Below, in pieces: positions 17,401-23,794 of a DNA stretch of 49,899 nucleotides. The translations under genes and the position numbers were made by a program. The notes under the pieces were generated by a model. That model was not told the DNA's origin and did no database searches. It was given only the letters and a program-made list of their open reading frames with translations. The stretch spans positions 1 to 49,899 of the forward strand of contig CAIYOB010001582.1 of assembly GCA_903927685.1 (NCBI GenBank), in the 5' to 3' direction. The stretch comes from an uncultured Planctomycetaceae bacterium (lineage in GTDB: Bacteria > Planctomycetota > Planctomycetia > Pirellulales > Pirellulaceae). Position 1 is the first letter of the stretch. Each line of letters opens with the position of its first letter.

Positions 17401-17501
17401 TGGGGACCTTCGCGCCCGTCCTGGACCTGCTGGCCAAGACCCCGCGGATGGACATGCCCGGCGCGCAACCGTCCTGCGACGTCAACCGGTCGTGTCAGTA
17501 G
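14484..17501 (+). CDS. HzsA-related secreted multihaem protein (PD40 propeller + c-type haem sites)
   Basis: A 1005-residue exported protein. The signal peptide covers residues 1-38 (VVLWGAVLLAAGTLAAGAQA). Residues 40-200 look like a discoidin-type beta-sandwich (FTLTWPQPVEVAEIVYFGR). Residues 280-600 form a TolB/PD40-type propeller with repeats such as LDCDLSYDGLQVLFSWRR and LWTVNVDGSGLRQLTDG. Residues 640 onward match the middle-domain region of hydrazine-synthase alpha-like proteins, common in planctomycetes that are not anammox. Three haem c motifs are present: CVGCH (725-729), CIQCH (774-778) and CAECH (916-920), so cytochrome maturation is expected outside the cytoplasm. The physiological reaction is unknown. 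AGGAG sits 8 bases before the ATG. The gene is monocistronic by position. Confidence 0.82.
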   Translation: MSMHRSAVDRPLGRPEWRVVLWGAVLLAAGTLAAGAQAADDVPLPDNLARSAAAAATSEHNASYLAKFATDGKIPPAGSSAEDLSAAWCVLKAKTGDAADFTLTWPQPVEVAEIVYFGRTSWFMEECFKDFEVYLDDAAQPAAKGTLEMLHGPQRIAVSPAPTRKLTIKFLNSYGGMNPGAAEIMVFGQSLSRQQLAQLHRLAGVVEVAGVDQVSPDALRDMITGLQQTHGSVYSAAGEHLARLAAFGQREDDEARQELARLQRDALLFDLDQVLVIKRHEINASHVYTYHYEGQQNGGGLYVARLHQPEAAPVELVASPDGQILDCDLSYDGLQVLFSWRRKTGDGYHLWTVNVDGSGLRQLTDGPWHDYNGCWLPDGGIAFLSTRAPQFAYCWHAPVGILHRMAADGSNVVRLSANYLNDFTPAVLEDGRLIYTRWEYVDRPAIPIQSLWAINPDGTGLAGYFGNRVLSPGTFMEARQIPGTTKIICTMTGHNGPTRGAIGVVDRSRGVNAQEAIENITPDTPVPAVDKGNGNTDGSKLYSGPMPLDAKRFLVSARGPVLVRDLAGTCAALALPRPADGMQYFCATPIRPRTRPPVIPSRLPAATAALPPLATLYLQDVYAGLEPAVPRGEVKAIRVVRELQKTVRIDPSLRAFGFQFPVISCGATYAGKEVIGEVDVNPDGSAYFQVPSGVPLYFMALDKDGKAVQRMRSFTHLMPGEVQGCVGCHESRLDSPVRHVASLGIEPKTLQPPEWGSGGFDYSRVVQPVLDRHCIQCHHPHDGTNTIDLTGDKTDWFNVSYDVLARERQGGRGTQYVNWIPTYNGQEWNILEVAPKTWGSPQSRLADLILSGHPDAAGNPQIQLTDAERRRILAWIDLNVPYYGSSETAHPNAPGCRQMYPRDLDAVLADVARRRCAECHRDGAVPRREWTRITNPQLNAFLLAPLARPAGGTERCGKAVFADTNDADYQAILGTFAPVLDLLAKTPRMDMPGAQPSCDVNRSCQ

Positions 17502-17785
17502 CCTGTCAGCGGGGTAGACCGGCGGCAATTCCGAAAATTCACCCTCGGCATCCTGATCCCGGTACGAGCCTTTTCGATCGCAGCGTCGCCCGCAAGCAGC
17601 GGGAACGCTGAGGGGAAAATGGCCACTAGTAATGCATTATGGATAAGAATACCCTTACACACCGTTACTTTGGCCTCGCAAGAGATGTGTTGCAACTGAA
17701 GGACTTGGCTCTGGGGATCTCGAAGAGCCACGCCTGGAGATCATCGGCCTTGCGAGGAGTGCCTTGATCGGACTGCTGCGCACTG

Positions 17786-17874
17786 TAACCCGAAGCGCCA
17801 GCGAGCGGGCCGGTCCCACTCGTTGGCGCTTCGGGCTACTATAGGCCGGTCCCACTCGTTGGCGCTTCGGGTTA
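17786..17874. repeat. Dispersed repeat (family II, PKRQRVGP type), three units
   Basis: One inverted unit (17786-17811, TAACCCGAAGCGCCAGCGAG) and two direct units (17809-17839 and 17843-17874), the latter sharing GGCCGGTCCCACTCGTTGGC followed by GCTTCGGG. In one frame the complement translates as PKRQRVGP, a spurious peptide familiar from planctomycete annotations. Units can pair to form hairpins. Confidence 0.75.
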
Positions 17875-18080
17875 ATGTCGCTATTGCTTGTATTCTGCGC
17901 AACATTCCGATCAACGTCGCCAAACGGAATCAAGCGGCAAGTGTCCGACCCGTAGGCTATCCTTGTTGGGTGAGCGCAGACTCGGCTGGGATTAAGCAGC
18001 ATCGTCATGGGGCAGAGGTGTGTGCTGCTCGCCCTAACTGGAAGCGTTGGCAGGACGAGACTTGCTCTGGGCACGAGACC

Positions 18081-18109
18081 TTTTGTGCCGACGGCACAGT
18101 GACTAGAAT
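18081..18109 (+). promoter_or_regulatory. Candidate promoter with a 15-bp palindrome in the spacer (PduS-like gene)
   Basis: TTTTGT (18081-18086), 17 bases, TAGAAT (18104-18109). The perfect palindrome TGTGCCG-A-CGGCACA (18084-18098) overlaps the -35 and fills most of the spacer, the place where a repressor or a MerR-like regulator would act. The start codon is 77 bases downstream. Confidence 0.45.
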
Positions 18110-18185
18110 ATCGGCAGACTTTCGCCAGCCTTCGCAGCTTGGCGAATCCATAAGCACGAAAACATCCTTCGTTTCGCGAGAAAAG

Positions 18186-19532
18186 ATGACCCTTACAGCC
18201 GAACAAGTCGTTCGCCGCGTCCGCGAGGCGGGTGTGGTGGGGGCCGGCGGCGCCGGATTTCCTACCTACAAGAAGCTCGAAGCCCAAGTCGAGCACGTGA
18301 TCGCCAACGGGGCCGAATGCGAGCCGCTGCTGCAAAAAGACCGGGAAACGATGCTCCAGGATCGCGACGCCTTTTTCCGCGGGCTGGCGATCATGCGCGA
18401 GGTGACCGGGGCCCGGGTGGTCACGATCGCGGTGAAACGCAAGAACCAGGACGTGGTCGACGGGTTCAGCCGGGACGCCGAGGCGGAGGGCTTCCAGACA
18501 CTGGTTTACGAGGACGTCTATCCGGCTGGCGACGAGTACCTCCTGGTCTACGAAATCACCGGGCGGCGGATCCCGCCCGGCGGCATCCCGCTGGCGGTCG
18601 GGGCCGTCGTCGATAACGTCGAGACGATTGTCAACATTGCCCGCGCGGTCGATGGCCGGCCGGTGACCCATAAGTACGTGACGATTTGCGGCGAAGTCAA
18701 GGAACCGGTGACGACCGTGGTTCCCGTCGGCACGAGCATCGGCGACTGCATTCAGCAGCTGGCCGGCGGCTGTACTACGGACACGCCCGTCGTGTTGACC
18801 GGAGGCCTGATGATGGGCGGCGTCGCCAAGGGCTTGTCCGATCCGGTCGCCAAGAACGTGGGTGGGCTGATTGTCCTGCCGGCCGATCACTACCTGGTGC
18901 GGCGGAAAACGCAGGCCCGGGAAACCTATACGCGGATCGGGCACGGCCAGTGCGATCAGTGCTCGTTGTGCACCGAACTGTGTCCCCGCTACATCATGGG
19001 CTATCCGATCGAACCGCATCGCGTGATGCGGACCTTGTTGATGACCGGCGAGGCCAAGCAGCGTGGCAGCTTGTGGGCTCAGTACTGCTGCGAGTGCAAC
19101 GTCTGCTCGTTGATCGCCTGTCCCGAAACGCTGGACCCGAAGAACATCTGCGTCGACGCCAAGCGACTGCTCCGCGAGAACAAGCTGGGCCGCACCGAAG
19201 CGGAATTGGAAACCCTGTTCCGCGAGCCGCATCCGACCCGCAAGGGTCGCGAGATCCCGATCAAGACGCTGTACACGCGGCTGGGGCTGACCCCGTACGA
19301 TCGCAAGCCCCATTTCCAGCGTTTCGACTGGCAGCCGAAATCCGTCACGCTGCCGCTGGCGGCCCACGTCGGCGCGCCGGCCAAACCGACCGTTCAGCCC
19401 GGCGACCGGGTGCGCTGCGGCGATGTGATCGGGACCGTGGACGACAACCAGTTGGGCTGTCCGATCCACGCCAGTATCGACGGCCGCGTGACCGCGGTCA
19501 CCGAGCGGCTGATTGAAATCACCGCGTCGTGA
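18186..19532 (+). CDS. PduS/RnfC-like Fe-S flavoprotein of microcompartment type
   Basis: A 448-residue cytoplasmic electron carrier resembling PduS (cobalamin reductase of microcompartments) and RnfC. The N-terminus has the NADH/FMN-binding fold start GVVGAGGAGFPTYKKL and NGAECEPLLQKD. An SLBB domain follows (HKYVTICGEVKEPVTTVVPV). Two [4Fe-4S] ferredoxin motifs come next: CDQCSLCTELCP and CCECNVCSLIACP, the second with C-x2-C-x2-C-x4-C spacing. The C-terminus is a lipoyl-like barrel-sandwich domain (VQPGDRVRCGDVIGTV). ATG at 18186 begins the conserved region, though no strong ribosome site is visible. The PduT-like shell gene follows after 65 bases, and in Pdu systems PduS docks on PduT, so the pair likely passes electrons across a shell. 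Confidence 0.85.
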   Translation: MTLTAEQVVRRVREAGVVGAGGAGFPTYKKLEAQVEHVIANGAECEPLLQKDRETMLQDRDAFFRGLAIMREVTGARVVTIAVKRKNQDVVDGFSRDAEAEGFQTLVYEDVYPAGDEYLLVYEITGRRIPPGGIPLAVGAVVDNVETIVNIARAVDGRPVTHKYVTICGEVKEPVTTVVPVGTSIGDCIQQLAGGCTTDTPVVLTGGLMMGGVAKGLSDPVAKNVGGLIVLPADHYLVRRKTQARETYTRIGHGQCDQCSLCTELCPRYIMGYPIEPHRVMRTLLMTGEAKQRGSLWAQYCCECNVCSLIACPETLDPKNICVDAKRLLRENKLGRTEAELETLFREPHPTRKGREIPIKTLYTRLGLTPYDRKPHFQRFDWQPKSVTLPLAAHVGAPAKPTVQPGDRVRCGDVIGTVDDNQLGCPIHASIDGRVTAVTERLIEITAS

Positions 19533-19597
19533 TGCTCGGGCATCGAAGCGAATCACTAGCAGGCTCACTCCGTCAAGCAGAGACAAACGGCAATACC

Positions 19598-20155
19598 ATG
19601 AAGAAGCAGGGCACAGCCATCGGCATCATCGAGACGTCGAGCATCGCCAGGGGGTTCCAGATCGCCGATACGGTGCTGAAGACCGCGAACGTCGAGATCC
19701 TGGTCAACCGCACGATCTGCCCCGGCAAGTACATGGTGCTGATCGGTGGTGACGTGGACGCGGTGACCTCGAGCGTCGAAGCGGGCGTCCGCGCCGGAGC
19801 GCACACCGTGGTGGATCATTTCGTGATCCCCAATGTGCATCCGGCCGTGTTCCCGGCGATCAGCGGCGTGGCCCATCTGCCCGAGTTACAGGCCCTGGGT
19901 GTGATCGAGTCGTTCAGCGTGGCGTCGATCATCGAAGCCGCGGACGCGGCGGTCAAGGCGACACCGATCCAATTGGTCTGCATTCACCTGGCGATGGCCA
20001 TTGGCGGCAAGGGCTGGGTCTCGCTGACCGGTGATGTGGCGTCGGTCGAGGAGGCTGTCGAAATCGCCGCGGGCGTGATCAGCCGCAAGGGCCTGTTGGT
20101 CGAGAAGGTCGTGATCCCCGCCCCACGCCCCGAAATCGTCCGCGAGTTCATCTGA
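19598..20155 (+). CDS. PduT-like tandem-BMC shell protein (BMC-T) with Fe-S pore cysteine
   Basis: A 185-residue protein with two fused BMC domains: residues 5-90 (AIGIIETSSIARGFQIADTV, VNRTICPGKYMVLIGGDV) and 100-180 (ALGVIESFSVASIIEAADAA, AMAIGGKGWVSLTGDV). Such BMC-T proteins form pseudohexameric trimers that tile microcompartment facets. Cys41 in RTICPGKY matches the pore cysteine of PduT, where three subunits bind a [4Fe-4S] cluster at the threefold axis. Following the PduS-like gene, it would relay electrons through the shell. The window has no BMC-H, BMC-P or encapsulated-enzyme gene, so this is either a satellite locus or a shell protein with another use. The ATG has only a weak ribosome site. 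Confidence 0.9.
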   Translation: MKKQGTAIGIIETSSIARGFQIADTVLKTANVEILVNRTICPGKYMVLIGGDVDAVTSSVEAGVRAGAHTVVDHFVIPNVHPAVFPAISGVAHLPELQALGVIESFSVASIIEAADAAVKATPIQLVCIHLAMAIGGKGWVSLTGDVASVEEAVEIAAGVISRKGLLVEKVVIPAPRPEIVREFI

Positions 20156-20215
20156 CCCGCGCCGTCGAACAATGGCAATTCTCGGCTCGCAGATCGGCAG
20201 GAGGCAAGGATCTGG

Positions 20216-21535
20216 ATGCGTTTCGAATTACCCACCATCCCGCAGGCGGTCGAGTTGATCCGCCGCGGCGAGTTGCACCCTCGGCAACTGGTCGCCCACT
20301 GTTTGCAGCAGATCCGCCGTTTCGAGGACCGCGTCCACGCTTGGGTGTACGTCGACGAATCCGGAGCCGTCGCCGCAGCCGAACGCCTGGGCGAGTTGGC
20401 GCGCCAGGGCCGAATGGTCGGCCCGCTGCACGGGATTCCGATTGGCATCAAGGACATCATCGACGTGGCCGGCATGGCAACGGAAGCCGGCTCGCCGCTG
20501 CTGAAGGGCCGCATCGCCGAGCAGGATGCGCCGGTGGTGGCGGCCTTGCGTGCGGCCGGCGCGATCATCCTGGGCAAGACGGTGACGACCGAGTTCGCCT
20601 GTTTCGACCCGTCGCCCACCCGCAACCCGTGGAACCTGGAGCACACGCCGGGCGGATCCAGCAGCGGCAGTGCCGCGGCCGTCGCCCTGGAAATGTGCCT
20701 GGCGGCGGTCGGCTCGCAGACCGGTGGCTCGATCACGCGGCCCGCCGCCTATTGCGGCGTGGCCGGCCTGAAGCCGACGTTTGGCTCCGTCGATACCACG
20801 GGCGTGGTGCCGATCAGCCGCCATCTCGATCACGTCGGACCGCTGGCTCGTAGTGCCGTGGACCTGGGGGCCATGCTCGCGGCGATGAGCGTTGCAGCAG
20901 ACCCGTGGCTTCCCCTGCCGGCCCTGTCTGCTCCGCCGCCGCTGTCGGTGATCGGCGAGTTCTTCCTGCAGCAGGCCGACGACGCGGTCCGCGACGTCAC
21001 GGTGGCGGCTTCGGACGCCTTGCTCCGAGCGGGCGCTCAACTGCAGTTGCTGAGCCTGCCCCCGTCGTTCTCGCTCACGCTGGCCATGCATCGGTGTGTC
21101 ATGGCCGTCGACGCCGCCGAGACGCACTTGCAGACGTTCACCTCGCATCAGGCTGCTTACGGCCCGCGGGTTCGCGCGTTGATCGAAGAGGGCTTGGCCA
21201 CGATGGCCATCGATTACGCCTTGGCGCTGCGGCACCGGGAGCAGTTCCGCAACGACCTGGAAACAGTCCTCCGCGACGACGTGATCGCGATGACGCCCGC
21301 CACGCCCACAGCGGCGCCGGCCGGCCTCGAGTCGACCGGCAACCCCAGTTTCAACTCGCCCTGGAGCCACGCCGGACTGCCGACGGTCACCATCCCCTGC
21401 GGTCTGACCCGCGCCGGCCTGCCCTGCGGCCTGCAACTGATCGGCCCGCCCCATCAGGAGCAACGCCTGCTGGCGGTGGCCGCCTGGTGCGAGCGGGCGT
21501 TGGCGTTTTCCGCGCGCCCGCCGCTGGCCGCATGA
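20216..21535 (+). CDS. Amidase-signature family hydrolase
   Basis: A 439-residue amide hydrolase of the amidase-signature superfamily (GatA/AtzF-like). The Ser-cisSer-Lys triad is visible: Lys79 in PIGIKDIID, the cis-Ser in TPGGSSSGSAAA (148-149) and the nucleophile Ser172 in GSQTGGSITRPA. The surrounding PLHGIP and AGLKPTFG motifs are standard. The C-terminal third (substrate domain) is short, so this is a small amidase rather than GatA; no gatB or gatC is nearby. AGGAGG-like sequence precedes ATG 20216. It is 60 bases downstream of the BMC-T gene and its stop nearly touches truB, so the four genes may be co-transcribed. Substrate unknown. Confidence 0.85.
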   Translation: MRFELPTIPQAVELIRRGELHPRQLVAHCLQQIRRFEDRVHAWVYVDESGAVAAAERLGELARQGRMVGPLHGIPIGIKDIIDVAGMATEAGSPLLKGRIAEQDAPVVAALRAAGAIILGKTVTTEFACFDPSPTRNPWNLEHTPGGSSSGSAAAVALEMCLAAVGSQTGGSITRPAAYCGVAGLKPTFGSVDTTGVVPISRHLDHVGPLARSAVDLGAMLAAMSVAADPWLPLPALSAPPPLSVIGEFFLQQADDAVRDVTVAASDALLRAGAQLQLLSLPPSFSLTLAMHRCVMAVDAAETHLQTFTSHQAAYGPRVRALIEEGLATMAIDYALALRHREQFRNDLETVLRDDVIAMTPATPTAAPAGLESTGNPSFNSPWSHAGLPTVTIPCGLTRAGLPCGLQLIGPPHQEQRLLAVAAWCERALAFSARPPLAA

Positions 21536-21546
21536 CAAGGCTCGCC

Positions 21547-22428
21547 ATGTTTGGACTGCTGAACATCCACAAGCCCTCCGGCAGTACCTCGCGCGACGTC
21601 GTCAACCGCGTCCAGCGTCTGGTGCGCGGTGTCAAAGTTGGTCACGCGGGCACGCTGGATCCGCTGGCGACCGGTGTCCTGGTCGTCGCCTTGGGGCCCG
21701 CGACGCGACTGGTGGAATACGTCCAGCGGATGCCGAAGACCTACGTCGGCACATTCCTGCTGGGGCGTTCCAGTGACACCGAGGACATCGAAGGGAACGT
21801 CGTCGAACTGCCGGATCCGCCGCAGCCGACGCGGTTGGAGATCGAGGCGGCGCTGCCGGCGTTCGTCGGTACGATCCAGCAACTGCCGCCCGCCTTTTCG
21901 GCGCTCAAGGTCCACGGCCAGCGGGCCTACGCCCTGGCGCGCCGCGGCGAGCAAGTCGAACTGCAAGCCCGCCCCATCGCGATCCATCGCTTGTCGGTCG
22001 TGCGGTACGAGTACCCGGAGTTGGAACTCGATGTCTGCTGCGGCTCGGGAACCTACATCCGTTCGCTCGGCCGGGACCTCGCCCGTTCGCTGGGCACCGC
22101 CGCCGTGATGTCGGCCCTGGTGCGGACGGCGATCGGCGAGTTTCGCCTCGCGGACGCCCTGGAACTCGACTCGCTGACACCCGCGGCCTGTGAAAGCAAC
22201 CTCCTGCCGCCTCGCTTGGCCGTCGCTCAACTGCCTGCGGCTCGACTGAGCGACGACGAGGTCCGCCGTCTCGCCAACGGGCTGGCCATCAGCAACCGCT
22301 GGGGCATGGAGGATGCCGAGATTGCCGCCTTGGACGGTCAGGGCCGGCTGGTGGCCATCCTTGTGCCGCGCACGCACGGCGAGCTGGGGCCAGTGCGGAA
22401 TTTTCCCTGCGGATTGCCGACGAAGTAG
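21547..22428 (+). CDS. truB: tRNA pseudouridine-55 synthase
   Basis: Isomerises uridine 55 in the T-loop of tRNAs. GLLNIHKPSGSTSRDVV is the family start. The catalytic Asp38 is in GHAGTLDPLATGVL. KTYVGTFLLGRSSDTEDIEG and the RNA-binding segment PPAFSALKVHGQRAYALAR follow. The C-terminal strand CCGSGTYIRSLGRDLA is also typical. The length of 293 residues is normal. ATG at 21547 has AAGG 6 bases before it and gives the homologous N-terminus. An in-frame ATG at 21532 overlaps the amidase stop (ATGA) and would add five residues (MTRLA), so coupling to the amidase is possible either way. Confidence 0.95.
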   Translation: MFGLLNIHKPSGSTSRDVVNRVQRLVRGVKVGHAGTLDPLATGVLVVALGPATRLVEYVQRMPKTYVGTFLLGRSSDTEDIEGNVVELPDPPQPTRLEIEAALPAFVGTIQQLPPAFSALKVHGQRAYALARRGEQVELQARPIAIHRLSVVRYEYPELELDVCCGSGTYIRSLGRDLARSLGTAAVMSALVRTAIGEFRLADALELDSLTPAACESNLLPPRLAVAQLPAARLSDDEVRRLANGLAISNRWGMEDAEIAALDGQGRLVAILVPRTHGELGPVRNFPCGLPTK

Positions 22429-22536
22429 CCCCCTGGTGCTGCCTGGAAACGTGCGTGGCGAAACACGCGCAGGGCTCTTGCAATCCACCTGTGGCTGCCG
22501 TGAGAATAGGGCCAACCCATTTCCAAGGAGAAGCCT

Positions 22537-23769
22537 ATGATCCGCACCGTGCTCGTAACCTTTGTCGGCCTGAGCAGCCTGCTCGCGCTGGCCTCGCTGA
22601 ATTCCACCGCCCGGGCCGAGACCTTCGGCGAGGACCTCGAATTCCTGCGCAAGCACACGCCGCTTGTCGTCCTGTCGGACGAAGCGGGGCAAGCCCAGGT
22701 GGCCATCGCGCCCCAGTACCAAGGCCGCGTGTTGACCAGCACGTCCGGCGGAGCGGCCGGGATGAGCTACGGCTGGATCAACCGCGAACTGATCGCGTCC
22801 GGCGAACTGCGCCCGCACATGAACGCGTTTGGTGGCGAAGACCGCTTCTGGCTGGGCCCGGAAGGCGGCCAGTTCGCGATCTTCTTCCAGCCGGGCGCCA
22901 AGTTCACGCTGGACGACTGGCAGACGCCCGCCGCCATCGATACGGAGGCTTGGCGGATCGTGCGCCAATCGAAGACCGAAGTCGTCTTCCGCCACGAGAT
23001 CAAGCTGAAGAACTACTCCGGGACGCAGTTCGAACTGCTGGCGGAACGCGTCGTCCGCCTGCTGCCGCGCGAGCAATTGGCCAAGCTGCTTGGCGTTACG
23101 GTCGGAGAGGGCGTGTCGCTGGTGGCTTACGAATCCGAGAATCGCATCACCAACACCGGCAGCGTCCCGTGGACCAAGGAGACCGGCCTGCTGTCCATCT
23201 GGATCCTGGGCATGTACCAGCCGTCGGATCAGACCACGGTTGTCGTCCCGTTCCGGGCGGGCCCGGAAGCGGAACTGGGGCCGAAAGTCAATGACGCCTA
23301 TTTCGGCAAAGTCCCCGCCGATCGCCTGAAGGTCGGCGAGTCGCACCTGTTCTTCTGCGGAGACGGCCGGTCGCGCGGCAAGATCGGCGTCGGCCCTAAA
23401 CGCGTCCAGCCGATGTTGGGCAGCTACGCCGCCGACTCACAACTGCTGACCGTAGTTCAACTGACCGTGCCGCCGGGGGCGACCGACTATGTCAACTCGA
23501 TGTGGGAACTGCAGAAGGAGCCGTTCGCGGGCGACGTCGTCAACAGCTACAACGACGGTCCGCCGGCGCCGGGCGTCAAACCGCTGGGGCCGTTCTACGA
23601 ATTGGAGAGTTCCTCTCCCGCCGCCGCGCTGAAGCCGGGCCAGTCGCTGACGCACCTGCACCGCACCGTCCACCTGCAAGGTTCGCCCAGCCAGCTGTCG
23701 CCCGTGGCCGAGGCGACGCTGGGCGTCTCCGTGGCCGCGATCCAGGCGTCGCTAGGGGCGGCGAAATAG
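22537..23769 (+). CDS. Secreted hypothetical protein, DUF6786-like
   Basis: A 410-residue exported protein with a signal peptide (residues 1-27, VLVTFVGLSSLLALASLNSTARA). The mature part is all-beta in appearance, with conserved-looking blocks SYGWINRELI, HMNAFGGEDRFWLGPEGGQFAIFFQPG and KNYSGTQFELLAERVVRLL. The pattern recalls the DUF6786 family and, distantly, galactose-mutarotase-like sandwich folds; no catalytic residues can be assigned. AAGGAG lies 7 bases before the ATG. It is 108 bases from truB, convergent with the MFS gene, and probably independent. Confidence 0.7.
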   Translation: MIRTVLVTFVGLSSLLALASLNSTARAETFGEDLEFLRKHTPLVVLSDEAGQAQVAIAPQYQGRVLTSTSGGAAGMSYGWINRELIASGELRPHMNAFGGEDRFWLGPEGGQFAIFFQPGAKFTLDDWQTPAAIDTEAWRIVRQSKTEVVFRHEIKLKNYSGTQFELLAERVVRLLPREQLAKLLGVTVGEGVSLVAYESENRITNTGSVPWTKETGLLSIWILGMYQPSDQTTVVVPFRAGPEAELGPKVNDAYFGKVPADRLKVGESHLFFCGDGRSRGKIGVGPKRVQPMLGSYAADSQLLTVVQLTVPPGATDYVNSMWELQKEPFAGDVVNSYNDGPPAPGVKPLGPFYELESSSPAAALKPGQSLTHLHRTVHLQGSPSQLSPVAEATLGVSVAAIQASLGAAK

Positions 23770-23794
23770 GACGTTCGCCACCCGGCAAATCGGT

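Larger units (their letters stand above)
17502..18185. other. Intergenic region upstream of the PduS-like gene
   Basis: 684 bases without a credible gene. Contents seen: an inverted pair CCTCGCAAG (17674-17682) / CTTGCGAGG (17749-17757), the PKRQRVGP repeat block (17786-17874), a 15-bp palindrome with promoter-like hexamers (18081-18109), and TTCGCCA / TGGCGAA arms (18121-18127 and 18140-18146). Confidence 0.6.

Noticed and set aside
14484..17501. Calling this gene true hydrazine synthase and the organism an anammox bacterium.
   Set aside because: No hzsB/hzsC, hydrazine dehydrogenase or ladderane genes are visible; HzsA-related proteins are found in ordinary planctomycetes.
19513..19752. 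A short plus-strand frame bridging the PduS-like and PduT-like genes.
   Set aside because: It overlaps the start of the shell protein in another frame and has no ribosome site.
18186..20155. A complete microcompartment operon.
   Set aside because: Only one shell protein and the PduS-like partner are present; flanking genes are an amidase, truB and a haem protein.
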